Positions 1 through 7,896 are shown, counted from the stretch's first letter. The stretch is 42,326 bases of DNA from Gammaproteobacteria bacterium (GCA_022599775.1 JAHZLQ010000043.1:1-42326); one strand, 5' to 3'. Notes: generated by a model not told the origin, from the letters alone. A program made the numbers and translations.

Positions 1-237
1 CACGACGTGGGAGAGGGGAGGACCGCCCGCGGAGCGGGTGGTGGGGAGAGGGCTGCCTGCCTGGCCGAGGATTCATTTTCCGGGGTGCCTCCGCCGCCAT
101 GTCCGTTAACGTGAATCATGCGCGGCGTGATGCCGACCTACCCTCGCCCGCTTGCAGGAGAGCGGTGGGTGAGGGGGCGACCATACCGCAGGCGATTCAT
201 TCTGCAGGGTGCCGCTCGCGACATGGCCGTTAGAAGC
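1..237. repeat. Diverged tandem intergenic repeat
   Basis: No gene is visible. Two related blocks lie about 124 bp apart: the stretch near 67-110 (GATTCATT, then GGGTGCC, then CATGTCCGTTA) recurs near 191-234 (GATTCATT, GGGTGCC, CATGGCCGTTA). Each is preceded by a G-rich and C-rich palindromic segment of the GAGAGGGG/CCCTCGCCC type. This resembles dispersed intergenic repeats of GC-rich gammaproteobacteria. Function is unknown. Confidence 0.5.
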
Positions 238-244
238 AGAAAAT

Positions 245-291
245 GCTTTTGAAGCTTTTCCTTCGCGTCTTTGCGCCTTTGCGCGAGACCC
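245..291 (-). repeat. Left copy of a 47-bp inverted repeat
   Basis: This 47-bp sequence is the exact reverse complement of 1111-1157. It sits seven bases downstream of the stop codon of the ABC ATPase gene, so the two copies bracket that gene. It is built from GCGCAAAG/CGCAAAGAC units, a kind of intergenic repeat seen in many bacteria. Confidence 0.85.
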
Positions 292-297
292 GCCGCC

Positions 298-1098
298 TCA
301 CCCAACCACCACCGGCCCGCTCAAGCGCGGCACCGCCGCGATCAGGCGCTGGGTGTACTCGGCCTGCGGGGCGTGCAGCACGCGCTCGGTGGTGCCGCTC
401 TCCACCCCCATCCCGTGGTGCATCACCAGAACGTGCTGGCACAGCTCCGACACCACGCCGAAGTTGTGCGTAATCAGCAATGTTGCCAAGCCCAGATCGC
501 GTTGCAGCTCGGCGAGCAGGCGCAGCACTTGCGCCTGCACCGTGACATCCAGCGCCGTGGTGGGTTCGTCCGCGATCAGCAGGCGCGGACCGCAGCACAG
601 CGCCATTGCGATCATCACGCGCTGACGCATGCCGCCCGAGAGTTCATGCGGATATTGCGTCAGACGGCGGCGCGCATCGGTGATCTGCACCGTGGACAGC
701 CAGCGCTCGGCCTCGGCCCGCGCCGCGCGACCACGCAGGCCGCGGTGCAGGCCCAGAACCTCCTGAATCTGGGCCCCGATGCGCAGGTAGGGGTTGAGCG
801 AGGTCATCGGGTCCTGGAACACCATGCCGATCTCGGCGCCGCGAATCCGCGCCAGCTGACGCGGCCGTGCGTTGAGCAGGGACTGCCCATCGAATTCGAT
901 GCGTCCCGTGCAGCGAGCGCCGGTACCCAGCAGACCGATGACCGCGAGCGCGGTCTGCGACTTGCCGGACCCGGATTCACCGACGATGCCGAGCGCCTCG
1001 CCGGCCGCCAGTTCGAAACTGACTCGATCGACCGCGCAGACCTCGCGGCCATGCGCCGAGTAGCTCACACCCAGATCGTGGACCTGGAGAAGTGTCAT
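298..1098 (-). CDS. ABC transporter ATP-binding protein, OppD/DppD type
   Basis: This is the ATPase subunit of a peptide/nickel-class ABC importer; it would hydrolyse ATP at the inner face of the membrane to drive the two permeases encoded just upstream. In the 266-residue product the Walker A motif GESGSGKS is at 40-47, the Q-loop lies in VFQDP near 93-97, the signature LSGGMRQR is at 153-160 and Walker B LLIADEP at 173-179. I chose the ATG at 1098 because the longer reading frame begins inside the inverted repeat. The product ends soon after the AAVPRL segment. It therefore lacks the C-terminal oligopeptide/dipeptide extension (about 50-60 residues) found in most OppD and DppD proteins. No binding-protein gene or second ATPase (OppF) is in view; either could lie beyond the window edge. 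The substrate cannot be told from sequence. Confidence 0.9.
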   Translation of the reverse strand: MTLLQVHDLGVSYSAHGREVCAVDRVSFELAAGEALGIVGESGSGKSQTALAVIGLLGTGARCTGRIEFDGQSLLNARPRQLARIRGAEIGMVFQDPMTSLNPYLRIGAQIQEVLGLHRGLRGRAARAEAERWLSTVQITDARRRLTQYPHELSGGMRQRVMIAMALCCGPRLLIADEPTTALDVTVQAQVLRLLAELQRDLGLATLLITHNFGVVSELCQHVLVMHHGMGVESGTTERVLHAPQAEYTQRLIAAVPRLSGPVVVG

Positions 1099-1110
1099 TT
1101 GAGAAACATC

Positions 1111-1157
1111 GGGTCTCGCGCAAAGGCGCAAAGACGCGAAGGAAAAGCTTCAAAAGC
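1111..1157 (+). repeat. Right copy of a 47-bp inverted repeat
   Basis: Perfect reverse complement of 245-291. It lies in the gap between the permease gene and the ATPase gene, just upstream of the ATPase start. A further, less perfect copy in opposite orientation follows at about 1179-1213, so 1111-1213 can fold into a long hairpin. Confidence 0.85.
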
Positions 1158-1237
1158 TTTTTCTGTCTCTAAAGATCGCTGTTCTTTGTGTCTTTGCATC
1201 TTTGCGCGAGATCCCGCTTTTGATCCATTCATCACGG

Positions 1238-2122
1238 CTACCGGTCCTTGGGATCCAGCGCATCGCGCAGGCCGTCGCCGAGAAAGTTGAAGCACAGCAG
1301 CGTCACCGCGAGAAAGCTGGCCGGAAACGCCAGCGCCCACGGCGCGGTTTCCATGTCGGCAGCACCATCATTGACCAGGGCGCCCCAACTGGTGGAGGGC
1401 TCCTGCACACCCAGCCCCAGAAAGCTGAGAAACGATTCCACCAGGATCACCTGCGGAATCGTCAGCGTGACGTACACCACGACCACGCCCATCAGATTCG
1501 GCACGATATGACGACGCAGAATGCCGTACGGGCCGACACCGCCCACGCGCGCCGCGTCAACGAATTCCTTGTGTTTCAGCGACAGCGTCTGACCGCGGAC
1601 GATGCGCGCCATGTCCAGCCAGTTGATCGCGCCGATGGCGATGAAGATCAACACGAGGTGACGACCGAACAGCACCATCAGCAAGATCACCAGAAACATG
1701 AACGGCAGCGCGTAGAGAATGTCCACGGCGCGCATCATCAGGTTGTCGACGCGGCCACCGGCATAACCGGCCACCGCGCCATAGACCACGCCCACGCTCA
1801 GGGAAACCAGTGTGGCGACGATGCCGACCAGCAAGGATATGCGTCCGCCGTGCAGCGTGCGCGCCAGCAGGTCGCGGCCGACACTGTCGGTGCCGAACCA
1901 GTGACCGGTCTCCGGCGCCGGGGCGGTGTTGACGTGCTCGAAGTCGAGTTCGTCATAGCTCCACTCCAGCAACCACGGCCCGATCATGCAGCTCAGGGCG
2001 ATCAGCACGAGCAACACCAGGGACACCAGCGCCGCGCGATGCTCACTCAAACGCCGCCACGCCAAAGGCCCGGAACTTCCGATCGCGGATGCGGGTGCCA
2101 AAGGAGTGGCTGGCGCTGCCAT
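1238..2122 (-). CDS. ABC transporter permease, OppC/DppC type
   Basis: This is the second inner-membrane permease of the peptide-type importer, 294 residues. An N-terminal hydrophobic helix (near residues 32-52) is followed by the family's periplasmic segment with GTDSVGRD, then four to five more membrane helices. The cytoplasmic EAA-type coupling loop (DAARVGG...RRHIVPN) docks on the ATPase. The FLSFLGLGVQEP segment near the C-terminus is typical of OppC/DppC. The frame is open further upstream, but the ATG at 2122 is chosen because it overlaps the stop of the upstream permease as TGATG, implying translational coupling. The gap to the ATPase gene is filled by the repeat element, which may weaken downstream expression (inference). 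Confidence 0.93.
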   Translation of the reverse strand: MAAPATPLAPASAIGSSGPLAWRRLSEHRAALVSLVLLVLIALSCMIGPWLLEWSYDELDFEHVNTAPAPETGHWFGTDSVGRDLLARTLHGGRISLLVGIVATLVSLSVGVVYGAVAGYAGGRVDNLMMRAVDILYALPFMFLVILLMVLFGRHLVLIFIAIGAINWLDMARIVRGQTLSLKHKEFVDAARVGGVGPYGILRRHIVPNLMGVVVVYVTLTIPQVILVESFLSFLGLGVQEPSTSWGALVNDGAADMETAPWALAFPASFLAVTLLCFNFLGDGLRDALDPKDR

Positions 2123-3045
2123 CAGCGCTGCCGCACTCGCGGATCGAGCGCGCCATAGCTCAGGTCCACAATGAAATTCAGCGCCACGATCAGCACGCCA
2201 TAGAAGATCACCACGCCCATGACGACGGTGTAGTCGCGATTCAGCGCACCCTGAATGAAATGTCGTCCCAGGCCCGGTATCGAAAAAATCTGTTCGATCA
2301 CCACCGAGCCGGTGATCAGCGCGGCGGTGGCAGGCCCGAGATATGACACTACCGGCATCAGTGCCGGACGCAAGGCATGCCGGGCGATCACGGTTCGTTC
2401 CGGCAAGCCCTTGGCGCGGGCCGTACGGATGAAGTCCGAGCGCAGCACCTCGACCATGCTGCCACGCGTCAGCCGCGCCAGGTAGGCGAGCTGCGGCAGC
2501 GCCAGCGCCACCACCGGCAGCACCATGTCCTGCCATTGATCCGCTTCCCACCCCCCGGCCGGCAGCCAGCCCAGACCGAGCGCAAAAAAGAGGACCAACA
2601 ACGGGGCGATGACGAAATTCGGCAGGGCGATCCCGGTCATCGCCAGGCTCATCGACGCATAGTCGCCGAATCGCTTCTGTCGCAGGGCGGCATACGCCCC
2701 GACCGTGACGCCGCCCGCCAGCGCCAGCAACATCGCCAGCCCGCCCAGCTTCAGCGAGACCGGGAAGCCGCTCGCGATCAGTTCATTGACTGTGAATCCG
2801 GGGTACTGGAAAGACGGCCCGAGATCACCGTGAGACAGGCGCCCCAAATAGATCAGGTACTGCCGCCACACTGGCTTGTCGAGGTCATAGGCCGCTTCGA
2901 CCTGCTGGCGCACCTGCGGCGCCAAGGCCCGTTCGCGGTCGAATGGCCCACCCGGCGCGGCGTGCATCAGGAAGAAGGTCAGCGTCGCCAGCACCAGCAC
3001 GGTGGGGATCGCGTAGATCAGGCGCTGGAGCGCGAATCTCAGCAC
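2122..3045 (-). CDS. ABC transporter permease, OppB/DppB type
   Basis: This is the first permease of the peptide-type ABC importer, 307 residues. It begins with the characteristic short N-terminal helix (MLRFALQRLIYAIPTVL) followed by FFLMHAAPGGPF, matching the OppB/DppB start. About six membrane helices are visible, with the EAA-type loop RTARAKG...RHALRPA near residues 210-230. The start codon is GTG; no in-frame ATG fits the family N-terminus. Its stop overlaps the start of the second permease by one base. The gene lies 129 bp downstream of the last pilus ATPase gene on the same strand, so it may be read from the pilT promoter or from its own; I see no convincing promoter in the gap. Confidence 0.93.
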   Translation of the reverse strand: MLRFALQRLIYAIPTVLVLATLTFFLMHAAPGGPFDRERALAPQVRQQVEAAYDLDKPVWRQYLIYLGRLSHGDLGPSFQYPGFTVNELIASGFPVSLKLGGLAMLLALAGGVTVGAYAALRQKRFGDYASMSLAMTGIALPNFVIAPLLVLFFALGLGWLPAGGWEADQWQDMVLPVVALALPQLAYLARLTRGSMVEVLRSDFIRTARAKGLPERTVIARHALRPALMPVVSYLGPATAALITGSVVIEQIFSIPGLGRHFIQGALNRDYTVVMGVVIFYGVLIVALNFIVDLSYGALDPRVRQR

Positions 3046-3048
3046 GAT

Positions 3049-3174
3049 CTACCGCGCAATGCGGAATTGGTAGAGCTTGCGCGTCGTGCGCGTTTCACCG
3101 GCCGGAATGTCCGGCGAGGGCATCATGACGATCCGCTTTGCCGCCAAGCTCGGAAACGCGACAATCCTGCTCAT
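3049..3174 (-). CDS. Possible small ORF, 41 codons
   Basis: The frame starts with an ATG immediately after the stop of the upstream pilU-type gene (TGAATG) and ends with TAG three bases before the permease start, so it fills the gap almost exactly. The predicted 41-residue peptide is basic, starts MSRIVAFPSL and ends LYQFRIAR. I do not recognise it, and there is no clear ribosome-binding site. The tight fit to both neighbours is the only argument for it. It may simply be a chance frame in a spacer. Confidence 0.2.
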   Translation of the reverse strand: MSRIVAFPSLAAKRIVMMPSPDIPAGETRTTRKLYQFRIAR

Positions 3175-4275
3175 TCAGCCTCCGAAGTTGATCTTGGCTT
3201 CGAGATTGGCGCGCGAATCGGCATTCTCCAGCGCTTCTTCGAGTTCGATCGCGCCGCTTTGATACAAGGCATACAGCGACTGGTCGAAACTCTGCATGCC
3301 ACGGTCCGAAGACTGCGCCATGGCTTCACGCACCTCGTCGATCCGCTTGTTGAGTATCAGTTCCTGAATGTACGGGGTGTTGATCATGACCTCCACCGCG
3401 GCGCAGCGCCGGCCGTCCTTGCGACGCACGAGTCGCTGCGACACGATCGCGCGCAGGGTCATCGAGAGATCCATGTAGAGCTGGTCGCGCAGGTCCGGCG
3501 GATACAGGTTCACCACGCGTTGCAGGGCCTGATAAGCATTGTTGGCGTGCAGCGTCGACAGGGCCAGATGGCCGGTGTTGGCCAGCTGGATCGCCGCCTC
3601 CATGGTGTCGCGCTTGCGGATTTCGCCAATCAGGATCACGTCCGGCGCTTCGCGCAGGGAGCTGACCAGCGCGCGTTCGTAGGATTCGGTGTCCTCGCCG
3701 ATCTCGCGCTGGTTGACGATGCTGCGGCGATTCGGATGCACGTATTCGATCGGGTCTTCGATCGTGAGGATGTGGCCGGCCGCGTGTTCGTTGCGATGGT
3801 TGATCATCGCCGCCAGCGTGGTGCTCTTGCCGGAGCCGGTGGCGCCGACCATCAGCACCATGCCGCGTTTGAGCATCACCAGATCCTTGATGATTTCGGG
3901 CATGTCGAGCTGCTCGAGTCGCGGCACCTCGGCCTTCACATGGCGCAGCACCATCGCTACGGTGGAGCGCTGATGGAAGATGTTGACGCGAAAGCGGCCC
4001 AATCCACCGGCTTCCGTCGCCACGTCGATTTCCAGCCGCGTGCGCAACACCTGCAGCTGCTCCGGCGAGAGAATGCTGCAGGCGAGTTCCTTGATGAAGT
4101 CGCTGCTGAGCCGGGTCTTGCCCACGGCCAGCATCTGGCCCTCGATCTTGAGCATCGCCGGCGCATCCGGCGTGAAGAACAGATCGGAGGCGCCTTTCTC
4201 GACCGCCAGCTTGAGGTAGGCCAGCAGCTTCTGAAACGCCTGCAGGGAATTCGGCGGGGTGCTCATCGGTGTCAT
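3175..4275 (-). CDS. pilU: PilU-type pilus retraction ATPase (second copy)
   Basis: This is a 366-residue secretion-family ATPase of the PilT/PilU group, which powers type IV pilus retraction from the cytoplasmic face of the pilus machine. Walker A GATGSGKS is at 144-151, the Asp box near ILTIEDPIEYVH, and Walker B is within ILIGEIRKRDT. The histidine box TGHLALSTLHANN is of the PilU style rather than the PilT style. The C-terminal helix region with ALENADSRANLE also fits PilU. The ATG at 4275 overlaps the stop of the preceding pilU-type gene as ATGA; a second ATG three codons later is possible. It is a diverged paralogue of the gene just upstream. All nucleotide-binding motifs look intact, so it is probably active. 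Confidence 0.93.
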   Translation of the reverse strand: MTPMSTPPNSLQAFQKLLAYLKLAVEKGASDLFFTPDAPAMLKIEGQMLAVGKTRLSSDFIKELACSILSPEQLQVLRTRLEIDVATEAGGLGRFRVNIFHQRSTVAMVLRHVKAEVPRLEQLDMPEIIKDLVMLKRGMVLMVGATGSGKSTTLAAMINHRNEHAAGHILTIEDPIEYVHPNRRSIVNQREIGEDTESYERALVSSLREAPDVILIGEIRKRDTMEAAIQLANTGHLALSTLHANNAYQALQRVVNLYPPDLRDQLYMDLSMTLRAIVSQRLVRRKDGRRCAAVEVMINTPYIQELILNKRIDEVREAMAQSSDRGMQSFDQSLYALYQSGAIELEEALENADSRANLEAKINFGG

Positions 4276-5438
4276 CGGCGCAACAGCTGGCCGTCGTCCT
4301 CATCCTTCATCTGCATGGCGCGGACGCCGGGGTCATCCAGCAGGCTTTGTCGGGCGCGCGTGGATTCGAGCTTGACGCGCAGACGCAGCTCGTTCTGGCT
4401 GTCCGCGTTGCGCAGGGCTTCCTCGTAGCTGATGGTGCCGGCCTCGAACAGGTCGAACAGGAACTGGTCGAAGGTGATCATGCCCTGCTCGCGCGAACGG
4501 CCCATGACCTCCTTGATCATCGCCACTTCGCCCTTGAAGATCAGGTCGGAAATCAGCGGCGAGTTGATCAGAATCTCCATCGCGGCGGCACGCCCGCCGG
4601 CTTCGCTGCGCACCAGCCGTTGCGAAATGATGGCACGCAGGTTCAGCGAAAGGTCCATCAGCAACTGCTCGCGCTTTTCTTCCGGGAAGAAGTTGATGAC
4701 ACGATCGAGAGCCTGGTTGGCGCTGTTGGCGTGCAGTGTGGATAGCACCAGATGCCCCGTTTCCGCGAAGTTGATCGCGTACTCCATGGTTTCGCGCGTA
4801 CGGATTTCGCCGATCAGGATCACATCCGGCGCCTGACGCAGCGTGTTCTTGAGTGCGTTTTCCCAGGAATAGGTATCCACACCGACTTCGCGCTGGGTGA
4901 CCAGGCAACCGACATGCGGATGCACGTATTCGATCGGGTCTTCGATGGTGATGATGTGGCCGTGTGAGTTGGTGTTCCGATAACCGAGCATCGCCGCCAG
5001 CGAGGTGCTCTTGCCGGAGCCGGTGGCGCCGACCATCAGCACCAGACCACGCTTGGCCATCACCACGTCGCGCAACTGCGGCGGCAGTCCCAGGTCTTCG
5101 AAACTGGGGATGGTGGTGTTGATCGTGCGCATCACGCCGCCGACGCGGCCCTGCTGAACAAAGGCATTGACGCGAAAGCGCCCGATGTTCGGTGGTGAAA
5201 TCGCAAAGTTGCATTCGTTGTTGGCTTCGAACTCCTTGATCTGGCGATCATTCATCAAGGCCCGCATGATCACCGCGGCGGCTTCCGCGGTCAGCGGCTT
5301 GTCCATCACCGGCGTCAGTTTCCCGTCGATCTTCATCGCCGGTGGGAAGCCGGAGGAGATGAACAGGTCCGAGCCCCCTTTCTGCTTCATCAAGCCCAGC
5401 AACTGGCTGACGAGTTTGATTGCCTGATCTCGTTCCAT
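4272..5438 (-). CDS. pilU: PilU-type pilus retraction ATPase (first copy)
   Basis: The product has 388 residues, close to the usual PilU length of about 380. It is a hexameric-type ATPase expected to help PilT depolymerise pilin during twitching. Walker A GATGSGKS is at 137-144, the Asp box is ITIEDPIEYVHP, Walker B is within ILIGEIRTRET, and the histidine box is TGHLVLSTLHANSAN. The N-terminal domain carries the GGSDLFISSG segment typical of the PilT/PilU PAS-like domain. The C-terminal tail (about 25 residues after RVKLES) is longer than in the second copy. It sits 27 bp downstream of the thioredoxin gene and overlaps the next pilU by four bases, so the cluster is very probably one operon. 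Confidence 0.95.
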   Translation of the reverse strand: MERDQAIKLVSQLLGLMKQKGGSDLFISSGFPPAMKIDGKLTPVMDKPLTAEAAAVIMRALMNDRQIKEFEANNECNFAISPPNIGRFRVNAFVQQGRVGGVMRTINTTIPSFEDLGLPPQLRDVVMAKRGLVLMVGATGSGKSTSLAAMLGYRNTNSHGHIITIEDPIEYVHPHVGCLVTQREVGVDTYSWENALKNTLRQAPDVILIGEIRTRETMEYAINFAETGHLVLSTLHANSANQALDRVINFFPEEKREQLLMDLSLNLRAIISQRLVRSEAGGRAAAMEILINSPLISDLIFKGEVAMIKEVMGRSREQGMITFDQFLFDLFEAGTISYEEALRNADSQNELRLRVKLESTRARQSLLDDPGVRAMQMKDEDDGQLLRR

Positions 5439-5465
5439 TGGTGCCTCGTCAGTGCGATGCGCCGC

Positions 5466-6038
5466 TCAGCGCGGGTTGGCCAGCGTGGCGACTTGCGCCG
5501 GCGCCGACATCAGCGCGCTGATCTCCGCCAGCAGATCATTGAGCTGCGCTTCCGAGTAGCCGACATGGTGGCCCGCAATCACGCCATCACGGCCGATCAG
5601 CCACATGTTGGGAATCCCCTTGATACCGTAGGTCTGCGATGCGCGCGCGTATCGGTCTTCGACGACTCGAATCGGCAGGTCCTTGAGCAGCTTCTGTATC
5701 TGCCGATAGCGTTCATGCGATTCGTGGAAATTGACGGCGATGATCTCCAGGCTGGCATTCTGCTTGTCAGCCAGTGCCTTGAGCTGCGACAGCATCTGCA
5801 TTTCCTTCATGCAGGGGCCGCACCAGGAGGCCCAGAACGTCAGGACCACGACCTCGCCTTTCAAGGCTTCGAGATCCACGCGTTCACGGCGCTGGTCCTT
5901 GCCGAAGACATTCGGCGGGACATCTCCGACTTTCGGGAGTTCCGCCGACACGGCGACACTGGTCCATAGCATCAGCGCCCCCAGCACTATCGCCGAACTG
6001 CGGCGCCCCGCGAGGCAAGTTTCGCGACGGGCGGACAT
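5466..6038 (-). CDS. TlpA/ResA-like periplasmic thioredoxin
   Basis: A 190-residue exported thiol-disulfide protein. An N-terminal signal sequence (hydrophobic stretch about 15-31, possible cleavage after AVSA) is followed by a TlpA-like thioredoxin fold. The redox motif WCGPC places the cysteines at 73 and 76, and the cis-proline segment KGIPNMWLI lies near residue 146. Such proteins usually reduce or oxidise thiols of periplasmic partners. The start at 6038 overlaps the pilT stop as TGATG, so it is probably translationally coupled to pilT. It lies between pilT and the pilU genes, which suggests, as inference only, a link to disulfides in pilus components. A longer upstream frame exists but would run through pilT. 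Confidence 0.9.
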   Translation of the reverse strand: MSARRETCLAGRRSSAIVLGALMLWTSVAVSAELPKVGDVPPNVFGKDQRRERVDLEALKGEVVVLTFWASWCGPCMKEMQMLSQLKALADKQNASLEIIAVNFHESHERYRQIQKLLKDLPIRVVEDRYARASQTYGIKGIPNMWLIGRDGVIAGHHVGYSEAQLNDLLAEISALMSAPAQVATLANPR

Positions 6039-7072
6039 CAGAAGTCGTGCTTGTTCATGGCGCGCAGGCGTGCCTCGGCGGTGGACACCTGGCCGCGCTT
6101 GACCATGTCCTTGAGGCATTGGTCGAGCGTCTGCATGCCGTCCTTGCCGCCGGTTTGGATCGCCGAGTACATTTGCGCGATCTTGTTTTCGCGGATCAGG
6201 TTCCGGATCGCCGGGGTGCCCAGCATGATCTCGTGGGCCGCCACGCGGCCGCCGCCGGTCTTCTTGAGCAGGGTCTGCGAGATCACCGCGCGCAGCGATT
6301 CGGACAGCATCGCGCGAACCATGTCCTTCTCGGCCGCCGGAAACACATCGACCACGCGATCGACGGTCTTGGCGGCGGAACTGGTGTGCAGGGTGCCGAA
6401 TACCAGATGCCCGGTTTCGGCGGCGGTCAGCGCCAAACGGATCGTCTCCAGATCGCGCATTTCGCCGACCAGGACGACATCCGGATCCTCACGCAGTGCC
6501 GAGCGCAGTGCTTCATTGAAGCCGAGCGTATCGCGATGCACCTCCCGCTGGTTGATCAGGCACTTCTTGGACTGGTGCACGAATTCGATCGGGTCCTCGA
6601 TCGTGAGGATGTGCCCGTAGTCGTTTTCGTTGATGTGGTTGACGATCGCCGCCAGCGTGGTCGACTTGCCCGAGCCGGTCGGGCCGGTCACCAGCACCAC
6701 GCCACGCGGGAACTTGGCGATGTCCTTGAAGATCGGCGGACATTTGAGATCCTCCAGCGACATGATCTTGCTGGGGATCGTGCGAAACACCGCGCCGGCG
6801 CCGCGCGCCTGGGTGAAGGCATTGACGCGGAAACGGGCAAGCCCCGGAATCTCGAACGAAAAGTCGGTCTCGAAGAACTCGTCGTAGTCCTTGCGCTGCT
6901 TGTCGTTCATGATGTCGTAGATCATGCCGTGCACCTGCTTGTGCTCCATCGGCGGCAGGTTGATGCGCTTGACGTCGCCGTCGACACGAATCATCGGCTC
7001 GACCCCGGCCGACAGATGCAAATCGGATGCGCCTTGCTTGACGGCAAAGGTCAAGAGCTGCGCGATATCCAT
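6038..7072 (-). CDS. pilT: Type IV pilus retraction ATPase PilT
   Basis: The 344-residue product is the standard PilT length. PilT hydrolyses ATP to pull pilin subunits out of the fibre, driving twitching motility and DNA uptake. Walker A GPTGSGKS is at 130-137, the Asp box is LTIEDPIEFVH, Walker B is within VVLVGEMRDLET and the His box is TGHLVFGTLHTSS. The PilT-specific C-terminal AIRNLIRE motif, required for retraction in studied homologues, is intact. The ATG at 7072 has a good ribosome-binding site (GGGGAG, about five bases upstream) and gives the family start MDIAQLL; the open frame extends upstream without support. It is divergent from yggS across 58 bp, an arrangement common in gammaproteobacteria. 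Confidence 0.98.
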   Translation of the reverse strand: MDIAQLLTFAVKQGASDLHLSAGVEPMIRVDGDVKRINLPPMEHKQVHGMIYDIMNDKQRKDYDEFFETDFSFEIPGLARFRVNAFTQARGAGAVFRTIPSKIMSLEDLKCPPIFKDIAKFPRGVVLVTGPTGSGKSTTLAAIVNHINENDYGHILTIEDPIEFVHQSKKCLINQREVHRDTLGFNEALRSALREDPDVVLVGEMRDLETIRLALTAAETGHLVFGTLHTSSAAKTVDRVVDVFPAAEKDMVRAMLSESLRAVISQTLLKKTGGGRVAAHEIMLGTPAIRNLIRENKIAQMYSAIQTGGKDGMQTLDQCLKDMVKRGQVSTAEARLRAMNKHDF

Positions 7073-7130
7073 GAACACTCCCCAGTTTGATTGCGGCTCC
7101 CCGAACGCTCGAACACTATCGGCAAACCCG

Positions 7131-7844
7131 ATGACAGGCAAGAAAACGCACATCGCTGAAAACCTTACGCAAATCCGGGCCCGGATCGCGCAGGCGAGCG
7201 CCGCCGCCGGGCGCGCACCGGGAACCGTTCGGCTGCTCGCAATGAGCAAGACCTTCGATGTTGAAACGATTCGTGATGCCGTGCGCAACGGCCAACGCGC
7301 CTTCGGTGAGAACTATCTGTCCGAGGCCGTGAGGAAAATGGACGCGCTCGCCGATTGCGGGCTGGAATGGCATTTCACCGGGCCGGTTCAGTCCAACAAG
7401 ACGCGCGAGATCGCGTCCCGCTTCGACTGGGTTCACGGCGTGGACCGCGACCGGGTTGCGCGTCGCCTCGGCGAGCAGCGGCCGGGATCGCTGGCGCCAC
7501 TGAATGTATGTGTGCAGATCAATATCGATGCTGAGATCAGCAAATCCGGCGTGGCGCCCGGGGACGCCGCAGCGCTGTGCGAATTCGTCGCCGTGCAGCC
7601 CGGGCTGCGTCTGCGTGGCCTGATGACGATTCCGGCACCGGCGTCTCCAGGACGCAATCCCCGGCACGCCTATCAAGCCTTGCGAAAGCTGTACGAATCG
7701 TTGATCGAACGCGGTTTGCCCCTGGACACCCTGTCCGCCGGCATGTCCGGCGACTTCGAAGCGGCGATCGCCGAGGGTTCGACCCTGGTGCGTATCGGCA
7801 GCGCGCTGTTCGGAGCGCGGCCGGACAAACCGGTTTCCGGGTGA
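7131..7844 (+). CDS. yggS: YggS/PLPBP pyridoxal phosphate homeostasis protein
   Basis: A 237-residue single-domain PLP-binding protein of the alanine-racemase-like TIM-barrel fold. It has no known catalytic activity and helps control free PLP and amino-acid pools. The PLP lysine is K40 in LLAMSKT. Other hallmarks are AFGENYLSE, the FTGPVQSNKT segment (usually WHFIGxLQxNK), the phosphate-binding GMSGDFEAAI and IGSALFGAR at the end. The ATG at 7131 gives the family N-terminus; the open frame extends upstream over the divergent pilT start. The ribosome-binding site is weak. rpiA follows 52 bp later on the same strand. Confidence 0.93.
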   Translation: MTGKKTHIAENLTQIRARIAQASAAAGRAPGTVRLLAMSKTFDVETIRDAVRNGQRAFGENYLSEAVRKMDALADCGLEWHFTGPVQSNKTREIASRFDWVHGVDRDRVARRLGEQRPGSLAPLNVCVQINIDAEISKSGVAPGDAAALCEFVAVQPGLRLRGLMTIPAPASPGRNPRHAYQALRKLYESLIERGLPLDTLSAGMSGDFEAAIAEGSTLVRIGSALFGARPDKPVSG

Positions 7845-7896
7845 GAAACACCGCGAAACACGGTAGATTCAGCGACCCTTTCCGCCACGCCCGCCC

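Noticed and set aside
245-1157. An insertion sequence carrying the ABC ATPase
   Set aside because: No transposase gene, no target-site duplication that I can see, and the enclosed gene continues a normal permease operon; kept only as a repeat observation.
1202-2158. 318-codon plus-strand frame opposite the OppC-type permease
   Set aside because: The permease frame has membrane helices and the EAA loop; this one is His/Gln-rich and has no domain.
2377-4428. Long open frame on the plus strand opposite the permease and pilU genes (683 codons)
   Set aside because: Antisense to genes with clear family motifs; its product is Arg/His/Gln-rich and of no known family, as expected for shadows in GC-rich DNA.
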